Source: Nannocystis sp. RBIL2 (GTDB lineage Bacteria > Myxococcota_A > Polyangia > Nannocystales > Nannocystaceae). From it: 64,000 bases of DNA. Under the pieces are notes generated by a model, which searched no databases, had not been told where the DNA came from, and saw only the letters and a list, made by a program, of their open reading frames with translations. The stretch lies in the NCBI RefSeq assembly GCF_026626745.1, contig NZ_JAPNJW010000001.1, positions 4,448,001 through 4,512,000 of the forward strand. Reading direction: 5' to 3'. Shown in pieces: positions 25,749 to 34,684 of the stretch (position 1 is its first letter; each line of letters opens with the position of its first letter). The translations under genes were made by a program, and so were the position numbers.

Positions 25749-25779
25749 GACATGTCTTTTAAGACATGTCGATTCAGAC
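25749..25779. repeat. Dispersed palindrome
   Basis: ACATGTCTT / AAGACATGT arms around a 2-nt centre (25750-25769), then a GATTCAGACA tail. It lies between the two duplicated lipoprotein genes, upstream of the copied promoter segment. Confidence 0.75.
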
Positions 25780-25904
25780 AGTTGCGAACGGGCCGCCGCC
25801 GCTCCCCGCGCCTCGGCGTCGAGCTCGGCCGAGCGCCGCGCGCCCCGTGAAAAACCGCGCTTGCCGCCAGCCACGTCGCTCTGGGCAGGCCCGCCGCGAG
25901 TGCC

Positions 25905-25910
25905 TAGACT
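25905..25910 (+). promoter_or_regulatory. Candidate -10 element, leaderless, copy 2
   Basis: TAGACT followed by CGGCGC and the GTG at 25917, identical to the arrangement at 24682-24694. Confidence 0.55.
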
Positions 25911-25916
25911 CGGCGC

Positions 25917-26936
25917 GTGCTGCCTCCTGCCCTGCGGCTCGGCGTCGCGCTGCTCCTGCTCCCCGCGTGCTTCAACCCCACCGGCGTCCTCTCGACCGGC
26001 GAGGCCGGCGAGGCCGACCCCGGCCCCGTCAGCGAGACCGACGCGACGACGACGACGGCGGCGACGGCGACCGGCACCACGACCCCGCCGACCACGCTGC
26101 CGTCGCAGACCGACCCGACCACCGAGCCTGTCACGACCACCGAGCCGAGCACCACCACGGAGCCCCCGCCGCCCTCTTGCGGCAATGGCTTCGAGGAGGA
26201 CGACGAGGAGTGCGACGACGGCAACGCCGACAACAGCGACGCCTGCCTCGACACCTGCAAGAACGCCTACTGCGGCGACGGCCTGATCTACGGAGCCATG
26301 GAGACCTGCGACGACGGCCCGTCCAACGGCGACGACGCGCCCTGCACTTCCTCCTGCCAGAAGGCCCTCTGCGGCGACAGCCTCGTCTGCCCCGAGTGCG
26401 GCGAGGAGTGCGACTTCACCCAGGGCTGCGGCCGCGACTGCAAGTACAGCGCGCGCTACGTGTTCGTCACCAGCGCGCCCTACTCCGCCGGGGAGCTGCA
26501 GGGCCTGGCCGGCGCCGACGCGATTTGCATGCAACACGCCACCGGCGTCGGCGCCCTCGCGGGCCGCGAGTTCATCGCCTGGCTGAGCGTCGCCGGCGCC
26601 GGCGCCGGCGACCGCCTGAGCTCGTCCTTCCCGTTCCTGCGCATGGACGGGCAGAAGATCGCCAACGACTTCGCCGACCTCACCGACGCCTCGATCGACT
26701 TCCCGATCAACATCGACGAGAACGGCCTGACGGTCGACGCCACCTACAAGGTGTGGACCGGCACCAAGGCCGACGGCACCTTCGGCGAGGGCGACATCCT
26801 GTGCAAGGACTGGATGGTGCCGATCGGGATGGGCTGGGTCGGCAACCCCACTCTGACCGGCTACGAGTGGACCGACAACGGCCTCGTCTCCTGCAACTCC
26901 GAGGCCCGGCTCTACTGCTTCCAGACCGGATCGTGA
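25917..26936 (+). CDS. DUF4215-type Cys-rich lipoprotein, copy 2
   Basis: 339 residues, the same length and plan as the preceding gene: lipobox LLPAC, Thr-rich linker, CGNGFEEDDEECDDGN, DACLDTC, CGDGLIYGAMETCDDG and CGEECDFTQGC repeats, then the same C-terminal domain (YVFVTSAPYSAGELQG, GADAICMQHA, FIAWLSVAGAG, YEWTDNGLVSCNSEARLYC). The linkers have diverged more than the folded domains. The pair arose by tandem duplication of gene and promoter; different ligands are possible. Confidence 0.88.
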   Translation: MLPPALRLGVALLLLPACFNPTGVLSTGEAGEADPGPVSETDATTTTAATATGTTTPPTTLPSQTDPTTEPVTTTEPSTTTEPPPPSCGNGFEEDDEECDDGNADNSDACLDTCKNAYCGDGLIYGAMETCDDGPSNGDDAPCTSSCQKALCGDSLVCPECGEECDFTQGCGRDCKYSARYVFVTSAPYSAGELQGLAGADAICMQHATGVGALAGREFIAWLSVAGAGAGDRLSSSFPFLRMDGQKIANDFADLTDASIDFPINIDENGLTVDATYKVWTGTKADGTFGEGDILCKDWMVPIGMGWVGNPTLTGYEWTDNGLVSCNSEARLYCFQTGS

Positions 26937-26943
26937 GCCTAGA

Positions 26944-26986
26944 ATGTCTTTCCGGACATGCCTTCATGGACATGTCCGGAGAGACA
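26944..26986. repeat. Dispersed palindrome cluster between convergent genes
   Basis: ATGTC-tttccGGACAT at 26944-26959 and an exact GGACATGTCC at 26968-26977 followed by GGAGAGACA. It separates the lipoprotein gene from the end of the phosphoesterase gene. Confidence 0.8.
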
Positions 26987-26989
26987 CCA

Positions 26990-28384
26990 TCACGGCTTCT
27001 CCGGGTAGAGCTCGGCGCAGCGGGTCACCGCGCCGGCGTCGACCTGCGGCAGCGTGACCTGCGGCGGCTCGGCGTGCGACGGGGCCGAGAAGTCGAACAT
27101 GTCCCACGGCGCCAGGGCGTTGGCGTCGCGGGCGGTCAGGGCCGGCAGGACGAAGCGGGCCTCGATGAAGCGGAGGATCGACGTGTGGTCGTAGACCTCG
27201 TGGCTGACGTAGTGCTTCTTCGCGTACGGTGACACGACGATGAACGGCACGCGCGGGCCCAGGTGGTCGAAGCGGCCCGACTGGTCGTGCGGCTGCAGCT
27301 CCGGCTGGTGGGCGTCGGGCGGGCAGGCGGCCGGCGGCGGCACGTGGTCGAACAGCCCGCCGTGCTCGTCGTAGGCGAAGAACAGCGCCGAGCGCGGCCA
27401 GCTCGGGCTCTTCAGCAGCGCGTCGACCACCCGCGCCACGAACAGCTGCCCGAGCTGCGCCACCGACGGCGGGTGCTCCCACGTCGCCTTCGACTCCGGC
27501 GCGTCGAACGTGGCGTTGACGAACGACACCGCCGGCAGCTGGCCCGCCGCCGCGTCGGCGAAGAAGCGCTCGATCGGCTGCCGCTGCGTCGCCGGCTCGG
27601 GCAGCATCCCCGTCAGAAAGTCGCCGAGCCCGCCGGCGTCGCTGAAGTACACCCGGAAGCTGACGCCGCGGGTCACCAGGTGGTCGAAGATCGTCGCGTC
27701 CGGCTTGAAGTTGACGTTGACGGTGCGCCCGTACGACGAGCCGGCGTAGAGGTACATCCGGTTGGGCCACGTCGGCCCCGGCACCGAGCTGAAGTAGCGG
27801 TCGCCGAGCGCGAACTCGTTGGCCAGCCAGTAGTAAAACGGCAGGTCGGGCTCGTCGTAGTAGCCCAGCGCGCGCTCGCCCTTGAGCGTCGCGTCGATCA
27901 CGTCGTCGCCCTTGCCCTCGTTGGTGCTGACGAACCCGTCCATCTTGCCGCCGGCGATCTGCTCGTGCACCGCGTCCCACGAGTGATTGGTGTTGCCGAA
28001 GCAGGGCTGCGTCTGGTGGTAGATCGAGACCGGCGCGCCGTCGGGCCCGGGGTTCGAGAAGTGGGCCGGCGCCACGTCGGCCTCCGGTTGCCCGCGCACC
28101 GGCAGCATCTGAAAATAGTGGTCGAACGAGCGGTTCTCCTGCATCAGCACGACGATGTGATCGATCGGGATCTGCTCCCCGCTCGGGTACGACTCGCCCT
28201 GCGTCTCCGCCGGCAGCGCGCCCACCTCGTACTTGCAGCGGCTGCGCCCCTCGGCCGCGTCCGCGTCGCTCGGCGCCTTCACCGGCCGGTCCCAGTCCGC
28301 CTCGGTCCCCGCCGTCTGCTCACCCGTCGTGGCGACGCACGCCGCCAAACACACCAGCGCTCCGATCCGTGCTCTTCGTGCCAT
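26990..28384 (-). CDS. Phosphoesterase family protein (phospholipase C / acid phosphatase AcpA-like)
   Basis: 464 residues with an N-terminal signal sequence containing a lipobox-like LAAC. Family signatures: IDHIVVLMQENRSFDHYF (metal/nucleophile region), GNTNHSWDAVHEQIAGGKMDGF, PGPTWPNRMYLYAGSS, FFAYDEHGGLFDHVPPP, GPRVPFIVVSPYA and YDHTSILRFIEARF. Members hydrolyse phosphate esters such as phospholipids outside the cytoplasm, which would suit a predatory bacterium. An AGGAG site lies 6-7 nt before the ATG. It is a single gene flanked by palindrome clusters on both sides. Confidence 0.9.
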   Translation of the reverse strand: MARRARIGALVCLAACVATTGEQTAGTEADWDRPVKAPSDADAAEGRSRCKYEVGALPAETQGESYPSGEQIPIDHIVVLMQENRSFDHYFQMLPVRGQPEADVAPAHFSNPGPDGAPVSIYHQTQPCFGNTNHSWDAVHEQIAGGKMDGFVSTNEGKGDDVIDATLKGERALGYYDEPDLPFYYWLANEFALGDRYFSSVPGPTWPNRMYLYAGSSYGRTVNVNFKPDATIFDHLVTRGVSFRVYFSDAGGLGDFLTGMLPEPATQRQPIERFFADAAAGQLPAVSFVNATFDAPESKATWEHPPSVAQLGQLFVARVVDALLKSPSWPRSALFFAYDEHGGLFDHVPPPAACPPDAHQPELQPHDQSGRFDHLGPRVPFIVVSPYAKKHYVSHEVYDHTSILRFIEARFVLPALTARDANALAPWDMFDFSAPSHAEPPQVTLPQVDAGAVTRCAELYPEKP

Positions 28385-28562
28385 GCCTGGCTCCTCGCTC
28401 GCGGGCCCCTCGCCGAACGGCCGGTGCGCGCGGCCAGCCGGGTAGCACGCGCCCGCGCGAGCGCGAGCCCCCGCGCCGGAGCCCGCTCTCGTCGCATCCC
28501 CGCCGCGCTCGCGCCTGGCCCCCGGATCACGGGCGCAGCCTCCGCTCGCGGCAGCGCCTCGG

Positions 28563-28895
28563 CATGTCCCTTACGACATGTCCGCTCGATCACGCTGGGA
28601 GGCGAACCTCGGCGCCTGCCGCTCCGCCGCGCCGACCGACCGGGCAGGCGAGGCGGCGAACATCATCTGTCCGTTCGGACATCTCTCCGCTCGTGACGAG
28701 CGCCCCGGCCCCGGGCACGACCTTGCTCGGCTCACGCGCTCGGCCCGCCACGACCTGCCCCTTCGGACATGGATTCGCGCACAGGCCGCGACGCATCGGA
28801 CCTCGCACGCGGCGGAGCAGCCTTCGCCCGCCGCGTCCGCCCCTGTCTTTTCGGACACCTGAACCAGTCGGCGCCGAACCTGTCCCTCTGGACAG
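28563..28895. repeat. Array of five dispersed palindromes in a 512-bp intergenic region
   Basis: Copies at 28563-28582 (CATGTCccttacGACATG), 28668-28681 (TGTCC-gttc-GGACA), 28756-28769 (TGCCC-cttc-GGACA), 28844-28857 (TGTCttttcGGACA) and 28880-28895 (CTGTCC-ctct-GGACAG). Neighbouring copies are about 35-110 nt apart. The stretch 28385-28896 contains no convincing gene, so this array is its main content. Confidence 0.85.
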
Positions 28896-28896
28896 T

Positions 28897-31113
28897 TTAT
28901 TCTGCTCGTCGGCGCCGCCGCCCCAGCCCGAGCAGGCCCACGCCCACCAGAGAGGCCAGCACGCCCTCGCCGTCGGCCCCGCTGGTGCATCCACAGCCCT
29001 CCTGAGCGTCGCCGCCGGGCGCTCCGCTGTCGGTGTCGGTCGCGGTCGGCTCGTCACCGCTCTCGCCGGGAGCGCTCGTGCCGGGCTGCCCGCCCGTCGT
29101 CGGCTCATCCGTCGTCGGCCCGTCCGTCGTCGGTGCGCCGCTCGTCGGCGTGTCCGTCGTCGGTGCCGTGCTCGTCGACGTGTCGGTGGTCGGACCCGCC
29201 GAGGTGGTCGAGGCGTCCGTCGTCGAGGTCGTCGACGTCACCGGCGCCTCGGTCGTGCTCGAGGTCTCGCCGGTGGTCGACGAGGTGCCGTCCGAGTCGC
29301 TCGGGTCCGGCAGCGGATCGGGCTCGTTCGTCTCCCCCCCGCCGTCGAGCCCGCCGCAGTTCAGCCCGCTGCAACACGGATCGACCGGGGTCTGCAGGGC
29401 CTCTTCGAACATGTGCTCGAAGATCGCCGCGAACGCCGCCTGCAGCTCGACCTGCGAGTCTCCGGCGGGGAAGAAGTCGAGCGCGCCGCCCGAGCCCCAC
29501 GCCGCCATCATCGTCAGCTGCTCGACCGCCTCCGGCAGCGCGGCCAGCTCGCCGAGCCCGAGGACGTACGTCCGCACCCCGTCGCTGACCATCTGCTCGA
29601 GCGAGGCCTGGACCGCCGCGTCGTCCGAATCATACGTGCCGTCCATGATCAGCACGTTATAAAACTTGGTCTGCGCGTCGCAGATGACCGGCGCGTCGAC
29701 GGCCATGCAGCTGGCCCTGGCCTCGGCGAGGTGGCCTTGCACGAGCTCGAGCCCGAGGTGGACGAACGACCCCGAACCGCTGCACGCGCCCGGCTTCTGC
29801 GCGTCGAGGTCGCACCGCGGCACATGGCTCTGAACCGTCGTCGTCGGCCCCGGGAACTCGATCTCGTCGGTCTGGAAGGTCCACGCGATCGGCGGCCCAC
29901 CCCACGGATCGACGCACCCGGGCGCCTCACACGAGGTCTGCGGATCGAGCGCCCAGTGGAACACGCCGGCACGGCAAGGCGCGTAGTCGACGAGGAGCTT
30001 CTGCTCGGCCGGCGCGTCGTCGCCGAACACCGCCGCGCCGACGACGGACCACGTGGCGAACGACCAGCCATTCAGCAGCGGCGTCGAGGTCCCCAGCGCC
30101 TGCTCGATCCCCCCCGTGCGCAGCAGGTCCCAGCGCGTCTGCCCCATCGCCCCATGGACGCTGTCGCCCATCACGTTGAGCATCGACGACGAGCCGTCGA
30201 GGATGAACATGATCCGCGGCCACGCCGGAGCGCAGATCGGCGGCTCGATCTGATTGATGATCTTCTGCAGCTCCGCCTTCAGCGCATCACCGAGCAGCGA
30301 CGTCTCGGTCACCGCCTGCCCCGTCCCGCCGGCGAGCGCGAGCCCCTTCGCCTCCGCCGTGCCCAGGGCGTCGCCGACCGACAGCACGAAGGTCGGGATC
30401 GCCGCGTTGTTCCACATGTCCAGAGCGACAGGCGCCGGATCGGCCGCCGGCGGCTGCAGCACCTGCGTGTTCTCCTGGTCGCTCCACACGCCCTGCGTGA
30501 TCACGATCAGCGCGGGCCGGCGCTCCTTCGGCCCGATCTCCTCCGGATGGTCCGCCTTCACCTCGGCGAACAACGCCTTCGCCCGCTCCATCGCCCCGCC
30601 CGTCCAAGCCCCGATCCCCGCCGGCGCCCCCGCCAGCGGCGGTGGCACCGCTGACAGGGCCGCCTTCACCGCCTCGCCGTTGCAGTGGAAGTACGTCTTG
30701 TCCGGATCGATCACGTCGTACCAGGGGACATCGACCTTCTGCCCGTCGACCAGCCCGCTCGCGTCGCCGGCGATCGTGGTGCCCGGCTGATCGGCGTCGG
30801 GGTCGTGCCCGAAGCGCATCAGCGCCAGCATGCTGGTGCCCTGGATGTAGCCGTTGTCGCCGTCGACGATCGCCTGCACCGCCGCGACCGCCCGCTGCCA
30901 GCGCGTCTCGTCGGCGTCGAACATCTCGTTCATCGCCGTCGAGTAATCGAGCGCGATCAGGAAGACCGGCTTGGTGAAGGTGCACTGACCCTCCTCGACA
31001 CAGAGCGGCGCCGCCCGCGACGGCTCCACGCCACCCACCAGCGCCAAGCCGGCCCCGGCGAGGATCCCGAGTTGCAGGCCGAGTCGCTTCCACGTCCGCG
31101 AGGTCTTTTTCAT
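28897..31113 (-). CDS. vWA-domain surface protein with MYXO-CTERM tail
   Basis: 738 residues. A signal peptide (to about residue 34) precedes a first vWA-like domain (FLIALDYSTAMNEM, about 50-290) and a second (IMFILDGSSSMLNVMGDS with a DxSxS metal site, about 300-560). A Cys pair region (CCSGLNCGG), a 100-residue Thr/Ser/Pro linker and a MYXO-CTERM signal follow: GCGCTSG, a hydrophobic helix and a terminal Arg cluster. In Myxococcus such tails direct maturation and cell-surface display through a dedicated protease. It probably binds ligands or matrix at the surface. Its end is reached directly by a palindrome array. Confidence 0.9.
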   Translation of the reverse strand: MKKTSRTWKRLGLQLGILAGAGLALVGGVEPSRAAPLCVEEGQCTFTKPVFLIALDYSTAMNEMFDADETRWQRAVAAVQAIVDGDNGYIQGTSMLALMRFGHDPDADQPGTTIAGDASGLVDGQKVDVPWYDVIDPDKTYFHCNGEAVKAALSAVPPPLAGAPAGIGAWTGGAMERAKALFAEVKADHPEEIGPKERRPALIVITQGVWSDQENTQVLQPPAADPAPVALDMWNNAAIPTFVLSVGDALGTAEAKGLALAGGTGQAVTETSLLGDALKAELQKIINQIEPPICAPAWPRIMFILDGSSSMLNVMGDSVHGAMGQTRWDLLRTGGIEQALGTSTPLLNGWSFATWSVVGAAVFGDDAPAEQKLLVDYAPCRAGVFHWALDPQTSCEAPGCVDPWGGPPIAWTFQTDEIEFPGPTTTVQSHVPRCDLDAQKPGACSGSGSFVHLGLELVQGHLAEARASCMAVDAPVICDAQTKFYNVLIMDGTYDSDDAAVQASLEQMVSDGVRTYVLGLGELAALPEAVEQLTMMAAWGSGGALDFFPAGDSQVELQAAFAAIFEHMFEEALQTPVDPCCSGLNCGGLDGGGETNEPDPLPDPSDSDGTSSTTGETSSTTEAPVTSTTSTTDASTTSAGPTTDTSTSTAPTTDTPTSGAPTTDGPTTDEPTTGGQPGTSAPGESGDEPTATDTDSGAPGGDAQEGCGCTSGADGEGVLASLVGVGLLGLGRRRRRAE

Positions 31114-31386
31114 GACCTCGCCACTTCGCCCGCAGCGGCCGCCCGCGTCAATTCCACCCGGCGCTCCCGCGCCCGCGCCTCACCTCGTCCGCTTCAGCGA
31201 TGATCACGGCCCGCTGGCCCGATCGCCGCGCATGCACCATTCCGTCGTCGCCACCACTGGCACGATCCGCACACCACTCGCGTCTTCAAAAAACTGACAC
31301 CACGCGCCTTCTGCCATCGACCCGAACGGTCGACGCCGTGTTTCACCGCGACCCCTTGCGACACGCGTCGCCGGTCGCAGGTACGC

Positions 31387-31704
31387 TCACGAAGCGTTCT
31401 GCTCGACCGCGGCTCGCAGCGCCGAGACCGACGCGGTGCGCAGGTAAACCACCTTGGTGTCGTCGGTGACGAGGTCTTTGATCTGGTCGCGGAGCGCGTG
31501 CGAAACCATGCCGACCATCACTACGACGAGCGCGATCTTGCCGGCTCCGTGGCGCACGCCCGGGGGGATCCGCTGCTCGAAGTGCCGGAGCGAGCAGCCG
31601 AAGCGCTGCGCGACCTCGCGATAGCGGCTCGACATCCCACCGTGTCCACCCACGACCACGACCGTCGACTCGCTCGCCTCTTTTTTCTCCTGCTTGGTAG
31701 CCAT
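31387..31704 (-). CDS. DUF2325 domain protein
   Basis: 105 residues. It matches the DUF2325 pattern: VVVVGGHGGMSSRYREVAQRFGCSLRHFE, then KIALVVVMVGMVSHALRDQ and VVYLRTASVSALRAAV. This small Rossmann-like domain is cytoplasmic; its function is unknown and some relatives are linked to stress or metal response. An AAGGGG site precedes the ATG at 31704. The intergenic 31114-31386 upstream of the neighbouring vWA gene shows nothing notable. Confidence 0.82.
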   Translation of the reverse strand: MATKQEKKEASESTVVVVGGHGGMSSRYREVAQRFGCSLRHFEQRIPPGVRHGAGKIALVVVMVGMVSHALRDQIKDLVTDDTKVVYLRTASVSALRAAVEQNAS

Positions 31705-31842
31705 GCCCCTTGGTTGTGCAACGCCCGGGCCAACCTCGATCTGGGCTGCATGCGGGCCCAGATACCCCTACGCCGTATTCCCAAATATTTTCGTTTGTCA
31801 TTTTGGCACGCGCTCGGCCGACGCGGTGCCACGGGGATGGTC

Positions 31843-31848
31843 TACCCT
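31843..31848 (+). promoter_or_regulatory. Candidate -10 element, leaderless (RCC1 lipoprotein)
   Basis: TACCCT, 8 nt before the ATG at 31857, with no Shine-Dalgarno sequence. It fits the window-wide TAnnnT pattern. Confidence 0.4.
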
Positions 31849-31856
31849 GCGGCCCC

Positions 31857-33047
31857 ATGCGTCTCCGCTCGCGCGCCGCGCTCCTCGCTCTCGCTTTCGC
31901 CGCGTGCGATGGCGGCTACAAGCCTCCGCCGCGCCCACCCACGCAGGCTCCGCCGACCCCGCAGCCGCAGCCTCAGCCGCGCCCCCAGCCGCAGCAGCCG
32001 GCGCCTCCGCCAGCGGACCCGACCGTCGCCATCTCCGCGCACGGCGAGCACAACTGTATCCGCCGCAAGTCGGGCGCGATCGCCTGTTGGGGCAAGAACA
32101 GCGACGGTCAGCTCGGCGACGGCGGCCGGGCCGACCTCCCGCGGGCCGCGCTCGTACCTGGTCTTTCGGGCATGTCCGAAGTATCAGCCGGCGGCAACTT
32201 CACGTGCGCACGCAAGCCGGGCGGCCAGGTGCTGTGTTGGGGCAACAACGAGGACGGCCAGCTCGGCGACGGCGCCGGCGCGCGCCCAGGCGCTCGCAGC
32301 ACCAGCCCGGTGGCGGTCACCGGCCTCGGCGACGCGGTCGAGGTCGTCGCCGGGGCAGCGCACGCGTGCGCCCGCCGCAAGACCGGCGGCGCGGTCTGCT
32401 GGGGCCTCGGCGAGAACGGCCAGCTCGGCACCCAGGCCGACCGCTCGGCCCGGCCCGTGGCTGTCCCTTCGACCAGCCGAGTCGTCCAGCTCGCGGCCGG
32501 CGACGCCCACACCTGCGCCCGCACCGACGCCGGCACCGTCCTGTGCTGGGGCCGCAACACCGAGGGCCAGCTCGGCGACGGCCTGCACGCCGGCCGCTCG
32601 ACCCCCAAGCCGGTCCCCGGCCTCTCGGACGCCGTCGACCTCGTCGCCGGGGCCAAGCACAACTGCGCCCGTCGCAAGGCCGGCGGCGTGGTCTGCTGGG
32701 GTCACAACCAGGATGGCCAGCTCGGCGACGGCACCAGCGGCACCTTCGCCCAGCGCACCCCCGTCGCCGTCGCCGGCCTCACCGGTTCGCTCGAGCTCGC
32801 CGCCGGCGGCGCGCACACCTGCGCCAAAGTACAAGGCGACAAGGTCATGTGCTGGGGCGCCGGTCGCAACGGACAGGTCGACGGCGGCGCCGCCTCACGC
32901 CCGCGCCCTACGCCCGTCCCCGGCCTCACCGGCGCGGTCGACCTCGCCCTCGGCGCGGCCCACTCGTGCGCCCTGCAGTCGACCGGCAACGTCACCTGCT
33001 GGGGCAGCGACGAACACCGCGCCCTCGGCCCGCGCCGCCTGCCGTGA
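31857..33047 (+). CDS. RCC1-repeat lipoprotein
   Basis: 396 residues. Lipobox LAFAAC, a Pro/Gln linker to about residue 58, then about seven RCC1-type propeller blades, each with the pattern HxCARRxxGxVxCWGxNxxGQLGDG. The Cys pairs in each blade (AHTCA...VLCWG) may form disulfides, which suits an exported protein. In bacteria these propellers are generally binding scaffolds. A palindrome copy near 32160-32178 is read in frame within a blade linker (PGLSGMSEV). The last codons (ALGPRRLP) lie inside a 73-bp tandem repeat that continues past the stop. Confidence 0.88.
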   Translation: MRLRSRAALLALAFAACDGGYKPPPRPPTQAPPTPQPQPQPRPQPQQPAPPPADPTVAISAHGEHNCIRRKSGAIACWGKNSDGQLGDGGRADLPRAALVPGLSGMSEVSAGGNFTCARKPGGQVLCWGNNEDGQLGDGAGARPGARSTSPVAVTGLGDAVEVVAGAAHACARRKTGGAVCWGLGENGQLGTQADRSARPVAVPSTSRVVQLAAGDAHTCARTDAGTVLCWGRNTEGQLGDGLHAGRSTPKPVPGLSDAVDLVAGAKHNCARRKAGGVVCWGHNQDGQLGDGTSGTFAQRTPVAVAGLTGSLELAAGGAHTCAKVQGDKVMCWGAGRNGQVDGGAASRPRPTPVPGLTGAVDLALGAAHSCALQSTGNVTCWGSDEHRALGPRRLP

Positions 33048-33182
33048 GCGCCGCTCGGCGCGGCCTGGCGTCACCCATGAGCGCATGACGGCGCGGCTCG
33101 ACCCGCGCCGACTGCCGTGAGCGCCGCTCGACGCGGCCCGGCGTCATCAGCGAGCGCATGACGGCGCGGCTCGGCCCGCGCC
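33024..33182. repeat. 73-bp tandem repeat spanning a gene end
   Basis: The unit beginning CTCGGCCCGCGCCGCCTGCC at 33024 recurs at 33097 and begins again at 33170, giving about 2.2 copies with few mismatches. The first copy contains the last codons and stop of the RCC1 gene; the second is a non-coding duplicate. Confidence 0.85.
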
Positions 33183-33183
33183 T

Positions 33184-33310
33184 GGACATGTCCACAAGAA
33201 CATATCCCATGAACCTCATCCCGGCGACGCGGACGAGCGCACGGCCCGGCCCGCCGCCGGCATGAGCGCGCTCCCCTGAACATGCGCCTCGGGACATGTC
33301 CCCATGGACA
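33184..33310. repeat. Dispersed palindromes
   Basis: Exact GGACATGTCC at 33184-33193 and 33292-33301, the latter overlapping TGTCC-ccat-GGACA (33297-33310). They lie between convergent genes. Confidence 0.82.
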
Positions 33311-33325
33311 CCCCGCTTCCGAGCC

Positions 33326-34627
33326 TCACGGCGCGAACGAGCCCAGCCAGGGCACGATCTCTTCTTGAAGCACCACCAGCTCGCCGCACCGTCCGCGCGT
33401 GACCTTCACCCGCGGCCTCCCGTTCTCGCGCCCCTCGAGCGTCAGCGGCGCGATGTGGACGACCTGCCCCGCGAACGACATGCGGTGCAGCTCGACCGTC
33501 AGCGGCTCGTCCTTGGCCGTCTGGCGGCCGATCGGCAGCAGCAGCGCGTCGGCGTCGACGTGCGCGCGAATCATCTCCGGCGGTCCCGCCGCGTTTGCGA
33601 CCGCGACCTCCGTCTCCCACAGCGTCGCCCCGTCCTCCAGCGCCAGACTGATCGCAGTGATCTTCTCCTCCGGCTCGAGCCACCGCTGCAGCACGACCAC
33701 CTGCCCGTCGGGCGTCACCACCAGGTCGTTGAGGCTACCCATGGGGGCGCCCGGCTCGAGCAGGTCGCGCGTCCACAGCAGCGTCCCTGCCGCGTCGACG
33801 CGCGCCACCTGCATCACCGCCTGCTCATTGTTGGGCCACATCCCCACGGCCGCCACGATCTCCTCCGCAGGCCCGAGCGTCAGCGACAGCGGCGCCAGAC
33901 CGCCCGAGCCCAGCACCTGCAGCTCCCACAGCGCCCCGCCGGTGTCGATGTCCACCCGCGCCAGCCACGTGCCGTCCTGATGCGACGAGACACCCAGCAG
34001 CAACGCAGTGTCGTCCGCGTGCAGCGCCAGCGCTTTCGGCACGTCCAGCACCGCCGTCTTCAGCACCGACCGCGACAGCTCCGGCTCGCCCGCGTCGAAG
34101 CGGCCGATGAACGGCAGCTGCTGCCCGCCGACCTCGGCCCTGCCGCTCACGATCACCGTGTCGTCGGCCGCCACCGCCGCCCCCGTCATATCGAGGTGTT
34201 CCAGCGTCTGCAGCTCGCCCGTCTTCCACCCGAGCGGCACCCCGTCGGGTGAGACCCACGCCACGCTGACGCCGAAGGTCGAGTCCGGGAGCCGCGTGTT
34301 CGCCGGCACTGCGATCCGGCCGTCGCTCAGGATCAGTGGCCCTCCGGCGACGAACCGCTCCACGCCTTCCTCCTGCTCGATGAGCTCCGACCACAGCGGC
34401 GTCAACGTCGGCTCGCTGTTCGGACAGGTCTCGTCATCCGGCCCGTCGGTCGTCGGCACCGGCTCCGCCGTCGTCGGCTCGTCCGTCGTCATCGGCGCGC
34501 CCGACGTCGAGGGACCGCCGGACGTCGAGCTCGACGACGACGAGCCGTCGGTCTCGCCGTCCTGAGGCGTCCCCGGTCCGCACGCGCACGCCAGCAGCAG
34601 CACCGGGGCGAAGTTCGTCCATCGCAT
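33326..34627 (-). CDS. Lipoprotein with PQQ-like/WD-like propeller
   Basis: 433 residues. The signal peptide has a lipobox around LACAC; a Ser/Thr/Pro linker (about 20-65) leads into a repeat domain of about 45-residue blades with VAADDTVIVSGRA, GTWLARVDIDTGGALWE, GTLLWTRDLLEPG and LEDGATLWETEV, typical of PQQ-like beta-propellers. No catalytic residues are recognised; it is likely a surface binding protein. GGAGG lies just before the ATG. Downstream of its stop is a palindrome pair. Confidence 0.82.
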   Translation of the reverse strand: MRWTNFAPVLLLACACGPGTPQDGETDGSSSSSSTSGGPSTSGAPMTTDEPTTAEPVPTTDGPDDETCPNSEPTLTPLWSELIEQEEGVERFVAGGPLILSDGRIAVPANTRLPDSTFGVSVAWVSPDGVPLGWKTGELQTLEHLDMTGAAVAADDTVIVSGRAEVGGQQLPFIGRFDAGEPELSRSVLKTAVLDVPKALALHADDTALLLGVSSHQDGTWLARVDIDTGGALWELQVLGSGGLAPLSLTLGPAEEIVAAVGMWPNNEQAVMQVARVDAAGTLLWTRDLLEPGAPMGSLNDLVVTPDGQVVVLQRWLEPEEKITAISLALEDGATLWETEVAVANAAGPPEMIRAHVDADALLLPIGRQTAKDEPLTVELHRMSFAGQVVHIAPLTLEGRENGRPRVKVTRGRCGELVVLQEEIVPWLGSFAP

Positions 34628-34684
34628 GCCTCCAGCGTGCCGCGGGGCCCGAGCCGGGCCCAGGGACCGCGATCGGACCCAGCG

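Noticed and set aside
28563..28895. CRISPR array
   Set aside because: Repeats are short palindromes with variable loops and uneven spacing, without conserved direct repeats of 25-40 bp or cas genes.
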